Origin: Pseudomonadales bacterium
GTDB taxonomy: Bacteria; Pseudomonadota; Gammaproteobacteria; Pseudomonadales; Azotimanducaceae
Direction: 5' to 3'
NCBI GenBank assembly: GCA_019090615.1
Contig: JAHRVQ010000078.1
Coordinates: forward strand, 1-64,000
Length of the DNA stretch: 64,000 nt
The number at the start of each line of letters is the position of its first letter. Position 1 is the stretch's first letter. Both the position numbers and the translations under genes were made by a program. The notes beneath the pieces are model-generated. The model saw only the letters and a list, made by a program, of their open reading frames with translations. It was not told the origin of the DNA and searched no databases. This document shows, piece after piece, positions 1 through 8,401 of this stretch.

Positions 1-1
1 C

Positions 2-133
2 ATTAAACAGGGATATCGAAAATTTCATGTTGGTAGCCATATCGCTTTTTATCGCAGTATAGATTCGTCTGAAATTGAAGTCGTTCGCATACTGCACAAA
101 CGTATGGATATCAAACACCTGGGGTCAGGGTAA
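2..133 (+). CDS. C-terminal part of a ParE/RelE-type toxin (cut by window start)
   Basis: The frame open from the first bases gives a 43-residue tail with GYRKFHVGSHIAFYR near its beginning and VVRILHKRMDIKHL near its end. This is the typical C-terminal strand pair of ParE/RelE-superfamily toxins ('...H.I.Y....-I.I.RILH.RMD...L'). Such toxins poison gyrase or ribosome-bound mRNA and are encoded behind a small antitoxin, which would lie outside the window. The stop codon sits inside a REP-like repeat that begins at 119, so the last residues (GSG) come from the repeat and the native C-terminus may have been altered by it. The family call is firm; whether it is ParE or RelE, and whether it is intact, cannot be told here. 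Confidence 0.55.
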   Translation: MKQGYRKFHVGSHIAFYRSIDSSEIEVVRILHKRMDIKHLGSG

Positions 134-140
134 AGTGCCA
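119..140 (+). repeat. REP-like element, copy 1 (left arm of inverted pair)
   Basis: A 22-bp sequence beginning CTGGGGTCAGGGTAAAGTG. Its reverse complement recurs at 368-389 with 20 of 22 positions identical, and a shorter version lies at 568-584. The core TGGGGTC(A/G)GAGTAAA is what I remember as flanking REP-associated tyrosine transposases (RAYT, Y1_Tnp family) in proteobacteria. No transposase gene is present between the copies. Confidence 0.6.
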
Positions 141-367
141 TAGTAAATCGACAATGATCAAGTCATATTTCCACAAAGTTGGCGGATAATTTCCGAGATA
201 ACAAAGGCGAGATAACTACCGCCCCATAAGTTACGGATTAGAATATAACTAAATTTGACAGGGCGTACTGCGGCAAGCCTGGTTACTTTTTGCCGGTGAA
301 GTCGAAAAAAACTGAGGAAATAGTGGGTAATGCCGCCAGTTGGTTGTGCGAGCAACAGGGCTTACTC

Positions 368-389
368 TGGCACTTTACTCCGACCCCAG
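368..389 (-). repeat. REP-like element, copy 2 (inverted relative to copy 1)
   Basis: Reads TGGCACTTTACTCCGACCCC on the plus strand, the inverse of the copy at 119-140 (two mismatches in 22). The 227 bp between the arms hold no convincing gene. The arrangement looks like the footprint of a non-autonomous REP/RAYT unit. Confidence 0.6.
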
Positions 390-567
390 GGATTAAAAAT
401 CTAAGCAATTCTTGGTCTACGCCTTGGGCAATGTCAAAATCTAACTGTGTTAGTTCGTTTAAGCCTGTATTCTTAGTTGTTTTTGTTTTCGGATCTGTTT
501 TTAGGGACGATTATCAACTCTTGTTGTCAGTAGTTTTCGAGGATTTTCGACAATATATTACTCACAG

Positions 568-584
568 CTTTTACTCCGACCCCA
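568..584 (-). repeat. REP-like element, copy 3 (short)
   Basis: CTTTTACTCCGACCCCA, in the same orientation as copy 2 and matching its last part, followed by a second short CGACCCC-like stretch (AGACCCC). It lies just downstream of the unknown gene ending at 602. The space from copy 2 to here (390-567) shows no supported gene. Confidence 0.5.
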
Positions 585-601
585 AAGACCCCAAATATCC
601 G

Positions 602-952
602 CTAAAAAGTGCGATACGGATTCTCCTCGATTGGATGGCAAGTTCCGACGCCAAGATACTTAATTGATTCTTTATGGTTGCCAGCTTTGAGAGCTTCTAG
701 TTTTTCCGGCAAGACAATGCTAAGTGCGATAGCTCCGTGATGGCCGCCAAGATTACCATGCCGAACGTCATCTAGTGTTTGGCCTACATATCGTCCACTG
801 ACTAAAAAGTAACTTGCGCGAATGCCTTTAACTTCAGTTTCCTCTAACACCTGCATGAGTATATTTGGCTGGCCAGCAACCTCGATCACCTCAACTTTCT
901 TGTGCTTCGACAGGATCAAACGGGTCACCGTAAGCACCTCCTGGACCTCCAC
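602..952 (-). CDS. Hypothetical protein, probably the distal part of a frameshifted gene
   Basis: An open frame of up to 116 codons on the minus strand (GTG at 952). I do not recognise the family. The likely real part begins around KKVEVIEVAGQPN and continues through LEETEVKGIRASYFLVSGR and a Gly/His-rich stretch (DDVRHGNLGGHHGAIAL), ending near 602. The residues upstream of KKVEV look like out-of-frame translation of the neighbouring small frame at 891-1034. Shifting by one base at GAAGCACAAGAAAG would join the two frames into a single protein of about 140 residues. No signal peptide or membrane segment is visible. It is probably a pseudogene, or else two overlapping small genes. Confidence 0.4.
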   Translation of the reverse strand: MEVQEVLTVTRLILSKHKKVEVIEVAGQPNILMQVLEETEVKGIRASYFLVSGRYVGQTLDDVRHGNLGGHHGAIALSIVLPEKLEALKAGNHKESIKYLGVGTCHPIEENPYRTF

Positions 953-1034
953 CGATCATGTATTTAGCATCTCTCCTTGGTGGATCTGCTTCCTGCTTAA
1001 GTTTATCGTAAATTCTTTTAATATGATCAGTCAT
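891..1034 (-). CDS. Small hypothetical frame (47 aa), likely N-terminal part of the frameshifted gene
   Basis: ATG at 1034 opens MTDHIKRIYDKLKQEADPPR, followed by a Gly-rich IGGGPGGAYGDPFDP stretch, and stops at 891-893 after DPVEAQES. A weak AGG lies 8 bases before the ATG. The composition is protein-like: an amphipathic helix, then a Pro/Gly linker. It overlaps the next frame by about 60 bases, and the sense runs smoothly from DPVEA into KKVEVIEV if one base is skipped. I do not recognise the family. Confidence 0.3.
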   Translation of the reverse strand: MTDHIKRIYDKLKQEADPPRRDAKYMIGGGPGGAYGDPFDPVEAQES

Positions 1035-1198
1035 GGGAAAACCTAACTTGTTATTAACAGGAATCGAATTCCCTTTAATTTCCCTTTACGACAAGCCTAA
1101 AAGCCCTGCTAACTATCCATTCAAGCAAAAAACCAGGCACAACAATTACCACTCACCAATTTACCCAATTCCAACCGCCATCTTAAAACAACCCCACC

Positions 1199-1768
1199 CT
1201 ACCCCACCTCAGAAGCCCGAATAACAGGGAAGAAAACACCACTACTCCACACCCCAAGCCAGCGCTCCTCTGCACAGATGCTTTCTGTTAGTAGCTCAGC
1301 TAACTGATAATATACATTTCTATTCAGCTTGCCGTCCAGCCCATCTCTTACATGAACATAGGGCGCAGGCGTGTCGTCCAGGGAGACAAACCGTAAAGGG
1401 TGGTCTGCATCGGCACAAAACTCTTCGGCCATATTGGTGGTAAAAGACAACACCTGGTCTTCATCAGTACCCACGACGCTCATCAATACAATCTGAAATG
1501 GCACATCTTCGACCTTGATCTGACATTTTTCCACAGGTGTCACCAGGTAATAACGCTCGCCCTCTTTTCTCAATACGGAAGCAAACAAATGTACCAGCCT
1601 TTGGCGCCGTATTATTGTTCCTTCATGATACCAATCGCCATTAGCCCTGATTTCCATATCTATTTCTTTGACCTGCTCCGGATGCCATAGATGAATGGGG
1701 GGTTTATCTTTACCTTTGACGGTTGAGAGAGCATTGAGGAGCGAAAAGGGACCATCGTTCATGGGCAT
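1199..1768 (-). CDS. DUF1285 family protein
   Basis: 189 residues with the characteristic N-terminal part of DUF1285: PPIHLWHPEQ, then DMEIRANGDWYHEGTIIRR and LVHLFASVLRKEG, followed by the YYLVTPVEKCQIKVEDVPF region. The family is small, soluble and widespread in proteobacteria; structures exist but no biochemical role is established, so none is given here. The length matches the family. The ATG at 1768 is the first in frame, and a second Met two codons later is also possible. The gene stands alone, divergent from the histidine kinase that begins at 1954, with 185 bp between them for two promoters. Confidence 0.8.
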   Translation of the reverse strand: MPMNDGPFSLLNALSTVKGKDKPPIHLWHPEQVKEIDMEIRANGDWYHEGTIIRRQRLVHLFASVLRKEGERYYLVTPVEKCQIKVEDVPFQIVLMSVVGTDEDQVLSFTTNMAEEFCADADHPLRFVSLDDTPAPYVHVRDGLDGKLNRNVYYQLAELLTESICAEERWLGVWSSGVFFPVIRASEVG

Positions 1769-1953
1769 ACCGCGTAATTATCAGGGGTGGCTAAAGTCAG
1801 CGGGTTATCTGCCGATAACCCCATTTAATGAACTTATAACTTTCAATAACTTTGTGCAGGAATAATGCCTTCTTCTGGCGATCGGGTTATTACCAGATGG
1901 CTAGATAATAGAAACGGACAATAACGCCTGCACAGGAGAAGTATAACGCTACT

Positions 1954-3357
1954 TTGCCTGATTTAAAGAACCTGGTATTCACCAGCAAAAAATTTCAACC
2001 ACACAATATGCGCTATACCTATCAGCTAGCGGGTATCGCTATCGCTAGTGTCTTAATCGGCGGCAGCATAATTTTTACTGGGCAGACGGTGTGGACGGTT
2101 ATACTCGCCTGCCTATTGATGACCATCACGCTGGTGTTAATTGCCTACATCGATACCCTGCTGGAAGCAAAAACCAAAGTAGAATGGCTATCAACAACCC
2201 TCCAGGCCGCTGTGACCCTACACTGGCAGTGGGACCTTAAAAGCGGCGTTTTCACCTACAAGGGGCCTTTACCCCAGCTTTTGGGATATCCTGCCGACTT
2301 AAACATCGATACTGCGTTCTGGCAAAAAATCATCCATCCAGTTGACAGGCCGTTACAAAAATACCAGTTGCTACGGCACCTGGAAGATGAGACCCAGCCT
2401 TACTATTGCGAATATCGGATGCAGGATCATGCCGGCAAATATCAATGGTTTGCTGGCCGAGGAAAAATAATTAGCCGGGATAAAACTGGTGGCAGACGAT
2501 TTATGGCGGGTAATATTGAGCATATTCAGCCACGCAAAGATCTCGAAGAATCCCTGATCCAGGCCCATAAAATGGAAGCCCTTGGACAGCTCACAGGCGG
2601 TATCGCCCATGATTTCAACAATATACTGGCGTCATTGCTGGGATATACAGAACTCGCCCTTGATACATCACAGGATAATCAGCAGCGTGTATATCTGCAG
2701 GAAATTCATCAGAGCGGCCATCGAGCCAGAACCATTATTCGGCAGCTGCTGGATTTCAGCAAAACCACTAAATCTGATACTCAAATAGTTAAGCTGAAAC
2801 AGGAAACCATAGATGCTGTGCATATGCTGAGAGCCAGTTTACCGGGCAGCATTACCATTGACGAAATCTACCCCAATGACGAGTGTTTTACGCGCCTCGA
2901 CCCCAACCAGTTCCAACGTATCCTGCTTAACCTGGGTATCAATGCCCGAGATGCAATGTCTGCGCGCGGGGTATTATCGATCAGCCTGGCAACCACCACC
3001 CAACTAACCCAACAATGCACATCCTGCCAACAACCCTTCGAAGGAAAACACCATAGCCTGCAGATAAGTGATAACGGCGAAGGCATCCAGCAAGAAATCG
3101 ACCACAAATTATTTGAGCCCTTTTTTACCACCAAAGCGTTTGGTAAAGGCACCGGCATGGGTTTATCGGTTGTACACGGGATCGTACATGATTATAACGG
3201 CCACATAATAATATCCAGCACCATGCATGAGGGCACCACTGTTACCTTGTACTTCCCCTGCCTGGGGCAGGAAAAAGCGCAGCTTGAAGTGCTAGCAAAC
3301 AGGTTCTCCATCCCAGCCGCTAATAACAATAACGCGCCTGGCGCCACCAAACACTAA
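1954..3357 (+). CDS. Orphan membrane sensor histidine kinase (PAS-HisKA-HATPase)
   Basis: 467 residues. Two adjacent hydrophobic segments lie near residues 24-41 and 47-66 with almost no periplasmic loop, so the sensor is probably the cytoplasmic PAS domain at about 85-190 (HWQWDLKSGVF...LLGYP). The H-box is QLTGGIAHDFNN with phosphoacceptor His219. The ATPase domain shows the N box NLGINARDAM, G1 DNGEG and G2 GKGTGMGLSVVHG. This NtrB/hybrid-kinase style of H-box often comes with a receiver domain, but none is attached and no response regulator is adjacent. The start is TTG at 1954 with AGGAG about 15 bases upstream; the ATG at residue 19 is a plausible alternative and keeps both membrane segments. 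The signal sensed is unknown. Confidence 0.85.
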   Translation: MPDLKNLVFTSKKFQPHNMRYTYQLAGIAIASVLIGGSIIFTGQTVWTVILACLLMTITLVLIAYIDTLLEAKTKVEWLSTTLQAAVTLHWQWDLKSGVFTYKGPLPQLLGYPADLNIDTAFWQKIIHPVDRPLQKYQLLRHLEDETQPYYCEYRMQDHAGKYQWFAGRGKIISRDKTGGRRFMAGNIEHIQPRKDLEESLIQAHKMEALGQLTGGIAHDFNNILASLLGYTELALDTSQDNQQRVYLQEIHQSGHRARTIIRQLLDFSKTTKSDTQIVKLKQETIDAVHMLRASLPGSITIDEIYPNDECFTRLDPNQFQRILLNLGINARDAMSARGVLSISLATTTQLTQQCTSCQQPFEGKHHSLQISDNGEGIQQEIDHKLFEPFFTTKAFGKGTGMGLSVVHGIVHDYNGHIIISSTMHEGTTVTLYFPCLGQEKAQLEVLANRFSIPAANNNNAPGATKH

Positions 3358-3450
3358 TTAAGCATGGCAACACAATTGAGTAAACATGCCGGCAGGGTTT
3401 AAATTATTTGTGTTGGATTAGGATAAGGGGTGTCTGGTTAATACGGTTAG

Positions 3451-4047
3451 TTAATACTGACTAATCCGCTGCAGGTAGAGGTCCAACGGCTGCCATAGCT
3501 GATCAGTTTCCTGCTCGGCAAATAACCCTGATGTGGCCTGAAACTGTATTTGATCCACCAATTGCTGACCGTTCACTGCAAAAATTATTAGATCAATATC
3601 CAGCGCGCCCAGCCGCCCAAATTTAACATATGATTTACCCTCAAGGTCGTAACGCTGCCAGCCGGTATGGGGTTGGCGGTGTTCAATGCGCGGATAAACA
3701 AGAAAATCCATACCCGCGTAACTGGCGCTGGCCAGGCTCTGCGGCAATGAAGCTCGACGCGCGGTTGATCGCGTATTGGGATAATAACGTCTAAACGCAG
3801 CCACCAGCTGCGCATATAATTCATCATCCAGTTCTTGCTGCGGAGGCAGCGCAATATACAAATTTACGTTCTTATCGATTGCCCAGTCACCGGTGCGGCG
3901 CAGCTTATTTTGATCAAATAACTGCGTCCAGCCCAGTAGCCTTTTGCTGTTATCCATCTCATTGGTAGCACAACCCTGGAGTAGCAATGCAGCCGCCAGA
4001 CTTATAATAGGTAACTTGATAAATGATTTAACAAACGATCGTTGCAT
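3451..4047 (-). CDS. Predicted outer-membrane lipoprotein, DUF4823-like
   Basis: About 198 residues. The start at 4047 is chosen because a strong GGAGGG lies 5 bases ahead; the longer frame to 4116 lacks this. The N-terminus is a lipoprotein signal peptide (FVKSFIKLPIISLAAALLLQ followed by GC) with the lipobox Cys; Thr and Asn follow it, so no inner-membrane retention Asp at +2. The mature part has a WAIDKNVNLYIALPPQ strand, an AAFRRYYPNT motif and a DIDLIIFAVNG strand. This pattern resembles the DUF4823 lipoproteins of Pseudomonas and relatives, from memory only. The function is unknown. It lies downstream of moaA on the same strand but 280 bp away, so probably has its own promoter. Confidence 0.65.
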   Translation of the reverse strand: MQRSFVKSFIKLPIISLAAALLLQGCATNEMDNSKRLLGWTQLFDQNKLRRTGDWAIDKNVNLYIALPPQQELDDELYAQLVAAFRRYYPNTRSTARRASLPQSLASASYAGMDFLVYPRIEHRQPHTGWQRYDLEGKSYVKFGRLGALDIDLIIFAVNGQQLVDQIQFQATSGLFAEQETDQLWQPLDLYLQRISQY

Positions 4048-4328
4048 AATTCCCTCCAATGACACAGCTGCGAGGACTGCTGACTTAATGCGCCGCCTTC
4101 GTTTTAGTATAGACAAGACCAGGATGGAAAAATGTACGCGCTTTAAACAAGCTCTTTTGACAAGCTATTTAAAATCGATCATTTATAAAAATGCGCTTTA
4201 GGGAAGGGAATTGAAGGCAGACAATTTAGATAGGCAATGCAGACGATAAATTACTACAAAGGTTGGCAAAAAAACGGCTGTTTATTGTTATTAATTACTG
4301 CGTTAGCGCAATCAACAAATACGCCGAT

Positions 4329-5291
4329 CTAACCACCAATAAACTTCATTACGGTTACTTCACCCTGGAATGCCAACTTCTTATCTGCCAATGCACCTAG
4401 CAGCATCTTTTGTAATTTTGGCAATGCAAGATGGGTGGGCAAATCAAGTAAATCAGACATAGATTGTTTACGACTACTACTTAAACAGCCATATAAATCA
4501 CCATCTGAGGACAATCTTAGTCGTGTGCAGGAACGACAAAATGGCTCGCTTTCATTGGCAATAATGCCAAAAATACCTTTATTAGGAATTTCAAAGCGTA
4601 CCGCGGTGGAATCATAGGGCGCATCAGTTCGAGCAAATTCGTATTTTTCGCCAATCGCATCGAGCAAACTCTCCATAGACAGGAAATCCTGCTGAAACCC
4701 CTGCCCGTTTAGTAAATGCCCCATGCGCATTAACTCGATAAAACGCAACTCGATACCCCGTTCCATACAATAATCAAGCATGGTGACTATTTCGTCAGCA
4801 TTTTGGCTGCGCAAAGGTACCATATTGATTTTAACTGCGATGCCAGCATCCAGGATTCTCTCAATGCCGCCAAGCACAACATCCAGATCACCACCGCGAC
4901 AAATATTTTTAAATCGCGTGTTATCCAGGGTATCCAGGCTAACGTTGATGCGCTTAATACCAGACTCAACAATCACATCATGCTTTTTTGGCAACAATTG
5001 CCCATTGGTAGTAAGACTGACGTCATTCAGCGGTAATTGCATCACGCCTAGCAAAAATTCATCAAACTTAGGCGTAACCAGCGGCTCCCCACCGGTAATC
5101 CTGATTTTATCAATGCCCGCAGCCTGCTGCAGCAACGTTACAGCTTTTAGTAAATCCGTCGCGGGTAACTCGTGCTGCGCCTTCATTAACCGTTTACCAT
5201 CTGGCACACAATAGCTACAGGCAAAATTGCAGGCAGCGGTTAGGCTGACGCGAAGATTCTTAAAACGGCGACCAAGCCGATCAACTATCAT
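4329..5291 (-). CDS. moaA: GTP 3',8-cyclase MoaA (molybdenum cofactor biosynthesis)
   Basis: A radical SAM enzyme that converts GTP to (8S)-3',8-cyclo-7,8-dihydro-GTP, the first step of molybdopterin synthesis. Both Fe-S clusters are visible: the N-terminal CNFACSYC (Cys21, Cys25, Cys28) and the C-terminal FCRSCTRLRLSSDG...YGCL (CxxC-x13-C). The RITGGEPL motif for SAM binding and the C-terminal Gly-Gly tail (KFIGG) needed for activity are present. At 320 residues it has family length. It stands apart from other moa genes; the only molybdoenzyme in this window is the hydroxylase at 27.8-31.4 kb, which would need its product. Confidence 0.93.
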   Translation of the reverse strand: MIVDRLGRRFKNLRVSLTAACNFACSYCVPDGKRLMKAQHELPATDLLKAVTLLQQAAGIDKIRITGGEPLVTPKFDEFLLGVMQLPLNDVSLTTNGQLLPKKHDVIVESGIKRINVSLDTLDNTRFKNICRGGDLDVVLGGIERILDAGIAVKINMVPLRSQNADEIVTMLDYCMERGIELRFIELMRMGHLLNGQGFQQDFLSMESLLDAIGEKYEFARTDAPYDSTAVRFEIPNKGIFGIIANESEPFCRSCTRLRLSSDGDLYGCLSSSRKQSMSDLLDLPTHLALPKLQKMLLGALADKKLAFQGEVTVMKFIGG

Positions 5292-5534
5292 TATTGACTC
5301 TCTCTAACATTTTTCAATTATGCCATGTAACCTGGATTGTTAATACATAGAAATGCAGCCTGAAACTGCTAGTCAACACAGCCTCAACTCATTTCGCCAA
5401 TCCCTGACCAGTAACATTTTCCAACCGTTCATTAGCTATCGATTGCCTATACTTTGCTGTAGCCTATACTTTTGAGTAGCGCCTGGGCTATCTAAAACAA
5501 ACAATTGGCTGGGGATACTGAGGACCAGAACGAC

Positions 5535-6695
5535 ATGGGCATCGAAGATTTCATCGTTAAACCCACCATCAAATGGTTAAATCGCGAAAAACCCAGAAAA
5601 CACAGCCATCTCAGTGATTTCGAGCGCATCAAATTTGAATTAAAACCCTGTGATGTGCTGCTAGTGGAGGGGCGATCCCGTGTCAGTAATGTTATACGCA
5701 TGATTACCCAAAGCCCCTGGACCCATGCGGCGCTGTATGTTGGCCGTTTACACGATATTGACGATCCAGATTTGAAAAAAATCATCAGCCATTATTATAC
5801 TGGTGATCCAGCAGACCAGCTTATTATTGAAAGCTTATTGGGTTACGGCACGATTGTAAGCAACCTTGATAATTATCAAAATGAACATTTACGGATCTGC
5901 CGGCCGGCTCGATTGGGCATGAAAGATTCACGTCAGGCAATTCGATATGCCGTCAGCCGACTCGGCATCGATTATGATATACGACAAATTATTGATTTGG
6001 CCAGGTTCCTGCTTCCCTGGACTTTTTTACCCGGCAACTGGCGCTCCAGCCTTTTTAAGCATAAGCCTGGCCCATCCATTCGCACAGTATGTTCGACGAT
6101 GATCGCAGAAGCCTTCGCTTTTGTTCAATTTCCGATTTTACCACTGGTTAAACAATCTGCCGATGAACAAATGCAAATGTTCAGACGTAATCCCAAACTT
6201 TGCACACCCAGCGACTTTGACTATTCACCCTATTTTAAAATCATCAAATACCCTTTTGTCGACATACATTATCATGACGACCATCATCTCCTACCCTGGA
6301 ATGGCTCTGAACAACTTGAGGATGAGGAAGCTTCAATATATATGGAAGCCTCAACCCAGCCCAGTACCAAAGACGTTGAACAGGCAATTTGCGAGGCCAT
6401 TGCAATCAGTGAAATAGCAGCGGCGACCAGCAATGGCAAAACAACTCAATCTCAGACAACAGGTCAAACAGCCACTAGCAACGAATCTGCCATTGAGTCC
6501 GCCCCTGCTGTCAGCATTAACCCTGAGCCTATTGCAGACAACGCCGGTGAAACCAGGTCCGACAAACCGATATCAAGCAGCCCATTACCCACCAGTCAAG
6601 ACAATAAAGACAATGTAGGCGTTAACCTCTCAGAGCAGAGTACTTTCCAGAAAAAACCAACTAACGAAGATTACAATAAGCCACAGCTGCATTGA
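5535..6695 (+). CDS. YiiX-like NlpC/P60-superfamily cysteine hydrolase with disordered tail
   Basis: About 386 residues. The core, residues 30-225, has the circularly permuted papain-like fold of the YiiX/YebB group: KPCDVLLVEG, then SPWTHAALYVG with the conserved His, IIESLLGYG, and a TVCSTMIAEAF segment carrying the probable catalytic Cys. There is no clear signal peptide. The last 120 residues are low complexity, rich in Ser, Thr, Gln, Asn and Pro, and look disordered. ATG at 5535 is preferred over a TTG at 5505 because GAGGA lies about 10 bases upstream. The substrate is unknown; peptide amide or lipid-linked bonds are the family range. It is monocistronic, and the sRNA candidate follows. 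Confidence 0.7.
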   Translation: MGIEDFIVKPTIKWLNREKPRKHSHLSDFERIKFELKPCDVLLVEGRSRVSNVIRMITQSPWTHAALYVGRLHDIDDPDLKKIISHYYTGDPADQLIIESLLGYGTIVSNLDNYQNEHLRICRPARLGMKDSRQAIRYAVSRLGIDYDIRQIIDLARFLLPWTFLPGNWRSSLFKHKPGPSIRTVCSTMIAEAFAFVQFPILPLVKQSADEQMQMFRRNPKLCTPSDFDYSPYFKIIKYPFVDIHYHDDHHLLPWNGSEQLEDEEASIYMEASTQPSTKDVEQAICEAIAISEIAAATSNGKTTQSQTTGQTATSNESAIESAPAVSINPEPIADNAGETRSDKPISSSPLPTSQDNKDNVGVNLSEQSTFQKKPTNEDYNKPQLH

Positions 6696-6718
6696 TTTCT
6701 AAACGGTATATAAATCTG

Positions 6719-6747
6719 TTGGTGTATCTGGCTATAAAGGCTATATT
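6719..6747 (+). promoter_or_regulatory. Sigma70-type promoter of the sRNA candidate
   Basis: TTGGTG at 6719-6724, a 17-bp spacer, TATATT at 6742-6747. Expected start of transcription is about 6754. No coding region follows before the terminator at 6856-6883. Confidence 0.5.
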
Positions 6748-6754
6748 GTATATC

Positions 6755-6883
6755 AAGAAGCAGAGAGTGAAGCGCCCCCATCGCTAAGCCCTCGGCTTTT
6801 AGGGCCTCTGGCCCCGATGTGCTGAAAGGCATATGTGTCACTCCTAATGGTAATTAGCCCGGACCTTGTCCGGGCTTTTTTTT
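6755..6883 (+). ncRNA. Candidate structured small RNA
   Basis: About 130 nt between a sigma70-like promoter and a strong intrinsic terminator, with no credible reading frame. The 5' half can fold as a three-way junction: CATCG at about 6779 pairs with CGATG about 35 nt later, enclosing two small hairpins (CTAAGCC-CTC-GGC..TTAG, and GGCC-TCT-GGCC). The middle, AAAGGCATATGTGTCACTCC, appears single-stranded. It does not match 6S, 4.5S, tmRNA, RNase P, GcvB or Spot 42 as I know them. It could be a trans-acting sRNA or a processed 3' UTR of the upstream hydrolase gene. Confidence 0.4.
6856..6883 (+). terminator. Strong Rho-independent terminator
   Basis: A perfect 9-bp stem, AGCCCGGAC with GTCCGGGCT, a 3-base loop (CTT) and eight T residues. 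It ends the small RNA candidate and may also serve as terminator of the hydrolase gene that ends at 6695. Confidence 0.9.
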
Positions 6884-7004
6884 GCCATCAAGCAACATAC
6901 TAACAACTCCAGCCACTCACCACGCTATACTCCACACTATTCTCTGCTCCATTATCTGCCCTATATAGCAATAGCAGATTATATCTGACAGGTATGCTAT
7001 CGCA

Positions 7005-8384
7005 TCAATTACTATTGTTACGCAACTGATCCACAAGCCGCTCTACAAATTTATTCTGCCAGAATATTCTATTCGACCCTTTTACCAGCAAGGTATCTCC
7101 AGGCATTAACATTGTTGTCAGGTCATTAAGGTCAATTTTTTCAACCGATGCCCAATGACCAAAATTACCGGGAGATTTCGAATATCCCTTACCTACTGTG
7201 ATAAAACCATCCAGTATATTCGCCAGCCCAGCTACAGACTTATGCAATTCGTTAGAAGCATCGCCGAGCTCTAACATTTCGCCTAACAATGCAAAACATC
7301 GGCCGCTACTAATCGTTGTTTGCAATGACGCTAGTGCATAACGGGTACTCACTGGATTAGCATTATAACTATCATCAATAATTTTAATCCCCGCCACTGT
7401 GATTTCGTTACCCCTACCAACAGGCACATCCAACGCACCAAAGCTTGCTGCCGCCTGCGCCAGATCCGCATCCAGGCTATATACCATTGCCAATACTGCA
7501 AGGGATGTGAGCAGCCGATGTTCGCCGCCTGCATTTAACCGATAGTTAACAGTAACGCCGCAGACATTGGCTTCAACTTCCATCCCCTCAGGTCCGGAAA
7601 CCGCGCGGCCGTATATATCTGCCGCGCTCGTGAGCCCAAAAGTTAATACCCGCGTTGCAGCCGAACCCGACTGGTCCAGCCCATGGGGGACAATCAGTAC
7701 ACCATCCGCTTCAAGTCCATCACTAATGCTCAGCTTTTCCCGGCGAATCGCTTCTATATTGCCGAAGCCACCAATATGTGCCGGTAAAACATTCAGCAAC
7801 AGGGCCACATGAGGCGCGACCAGTTCCGCCAGCGGTTTAATTTCTCCCGCTCGACTGGTGCCAATTTCGAATATGCCATAGTCGGAATCACGCGGCATAC
7901 GTGCCAACGACAGCGGCACGCCCCAGTGATTATTCAGACTGCCCAGCGACGCATGGGTACCGGCCTGCTGCATAAGTATTTTTTCAAGCCATAAGCGCGC
8001 CGTTGTTTTACCGCTACTGCCCGTAATGGCCACAATTTTACCGGCATTTCGACGCCTGGAATAATGCCCTAACTGCCACAGGCCATCTAACGAATCAGCT
8101 ACTTCGATGCTCGGGCATGATGCCGTTACTGGTTTAGTTACCATCAACCCTGCCGCAGACTTTGCCAGCGCCTGCGGAATAAATTCATGACCATTGCTAT
8201 TGCCTACGCTTGCAGCATGGAAACGCGGCCCAGGATCTGCCGCCAGGGCGATGAATAAATCACCAGCTTCGAGGCTCCGCGTATCAATGGATATGCCGCT
8301 TATAGGTTTTGCATCAAGATGCGCTGAAGCATGGTTAATACCACAGGCTGCGTATATCTCTTGCCAGGACCATAGATCTGTCAT
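7005..8384 (-). CDS. MurF-like Mur ligase (UDP-MurNAc-tripeptide:D-Ala-D-Ala ligase family)
   Basis: 459 residues with the three Mur-ligase domains: a UDP-sugar binding N-domain (ISGISIDTRSLEAGDLFIAL), the ATPase domain with P-loop AITGSSGKTT, and the C-domain with DDSYNANPVS. The P-loop and the SYNANP motif place it with MurF, which adds D-Ala-D-Ala to the peptidoglycan precursor. It lies alone instead of in a division/cell-wall cluster. The stretch SLNNHWGVPLSLARMP is what I associate with alphaproteobacterial MurF, and the usual G(A/M)NHxGEI reads GTSRAGEI. It may be the only MurF of the cell, relocated, or an acquired paralogue. It ends 22 bp before the acyl-CoA synthetase gene on the same strand begins its coding end, so the two may be co-transcribed. 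Confidence 0.75.
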   Translation of the reverse strand: MTDLWSWQEIYAACGINHASAHLDAKPISGISIDTRSLEAGDLFIALAADPGPRFHAASVGNSNGHEFIPQALAKSAAGLMVTKPVTASCPSIEVADSLDGLWQLGHYSRRRNAGKIVAITGSSGKTTARLWLEKILMQQAGTHASLGSLNNHWGVPLSLARMPRDSDYGIFEIGTSRAGEIKPLAELVAPHVALLLNVLPAHIGGFGNIEAIRREKLSISDGLEADGVLIVPHGLDQSGSAATRVLTFGLTSAADIYGRAVSGPEGMEVEANVCGVTVNYRLNAGGEHRLLTSLAVLAMVYSLDADLAQAAASFGALDVPVGRGNEITVAGIKIIDDSYNANPVSTRYALASLQTTISSGRCFALLGEMLELGDASNELHKSVAGLANILDGFITVGKGYSKSPGNFGHWASVEKIDLNDLTTMLMPGDTLLVKGSNRIFWQNKFVERLVDQLRNNSN

Positions 8385-8401
8385 GTTTTACGCCCTACAT
8401 T

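Noticed and set aside
290-667. 125-codon plus-strand frame at the left end
   Set aside because: It translates through two REP-like elements (WHFTPTPG, YSDPKDP) and overlaps the unknown minus-strand gene; no ribosome site.
6755-6883. Known RNAs such as 6S, SRP RNA or tRNA at the sRNA locus
   Set aside because: No acceptor stem/T-loop (GTTCRA), no SRP GGAAGC tetraloop region and no 6S-like central bubble could be seen.
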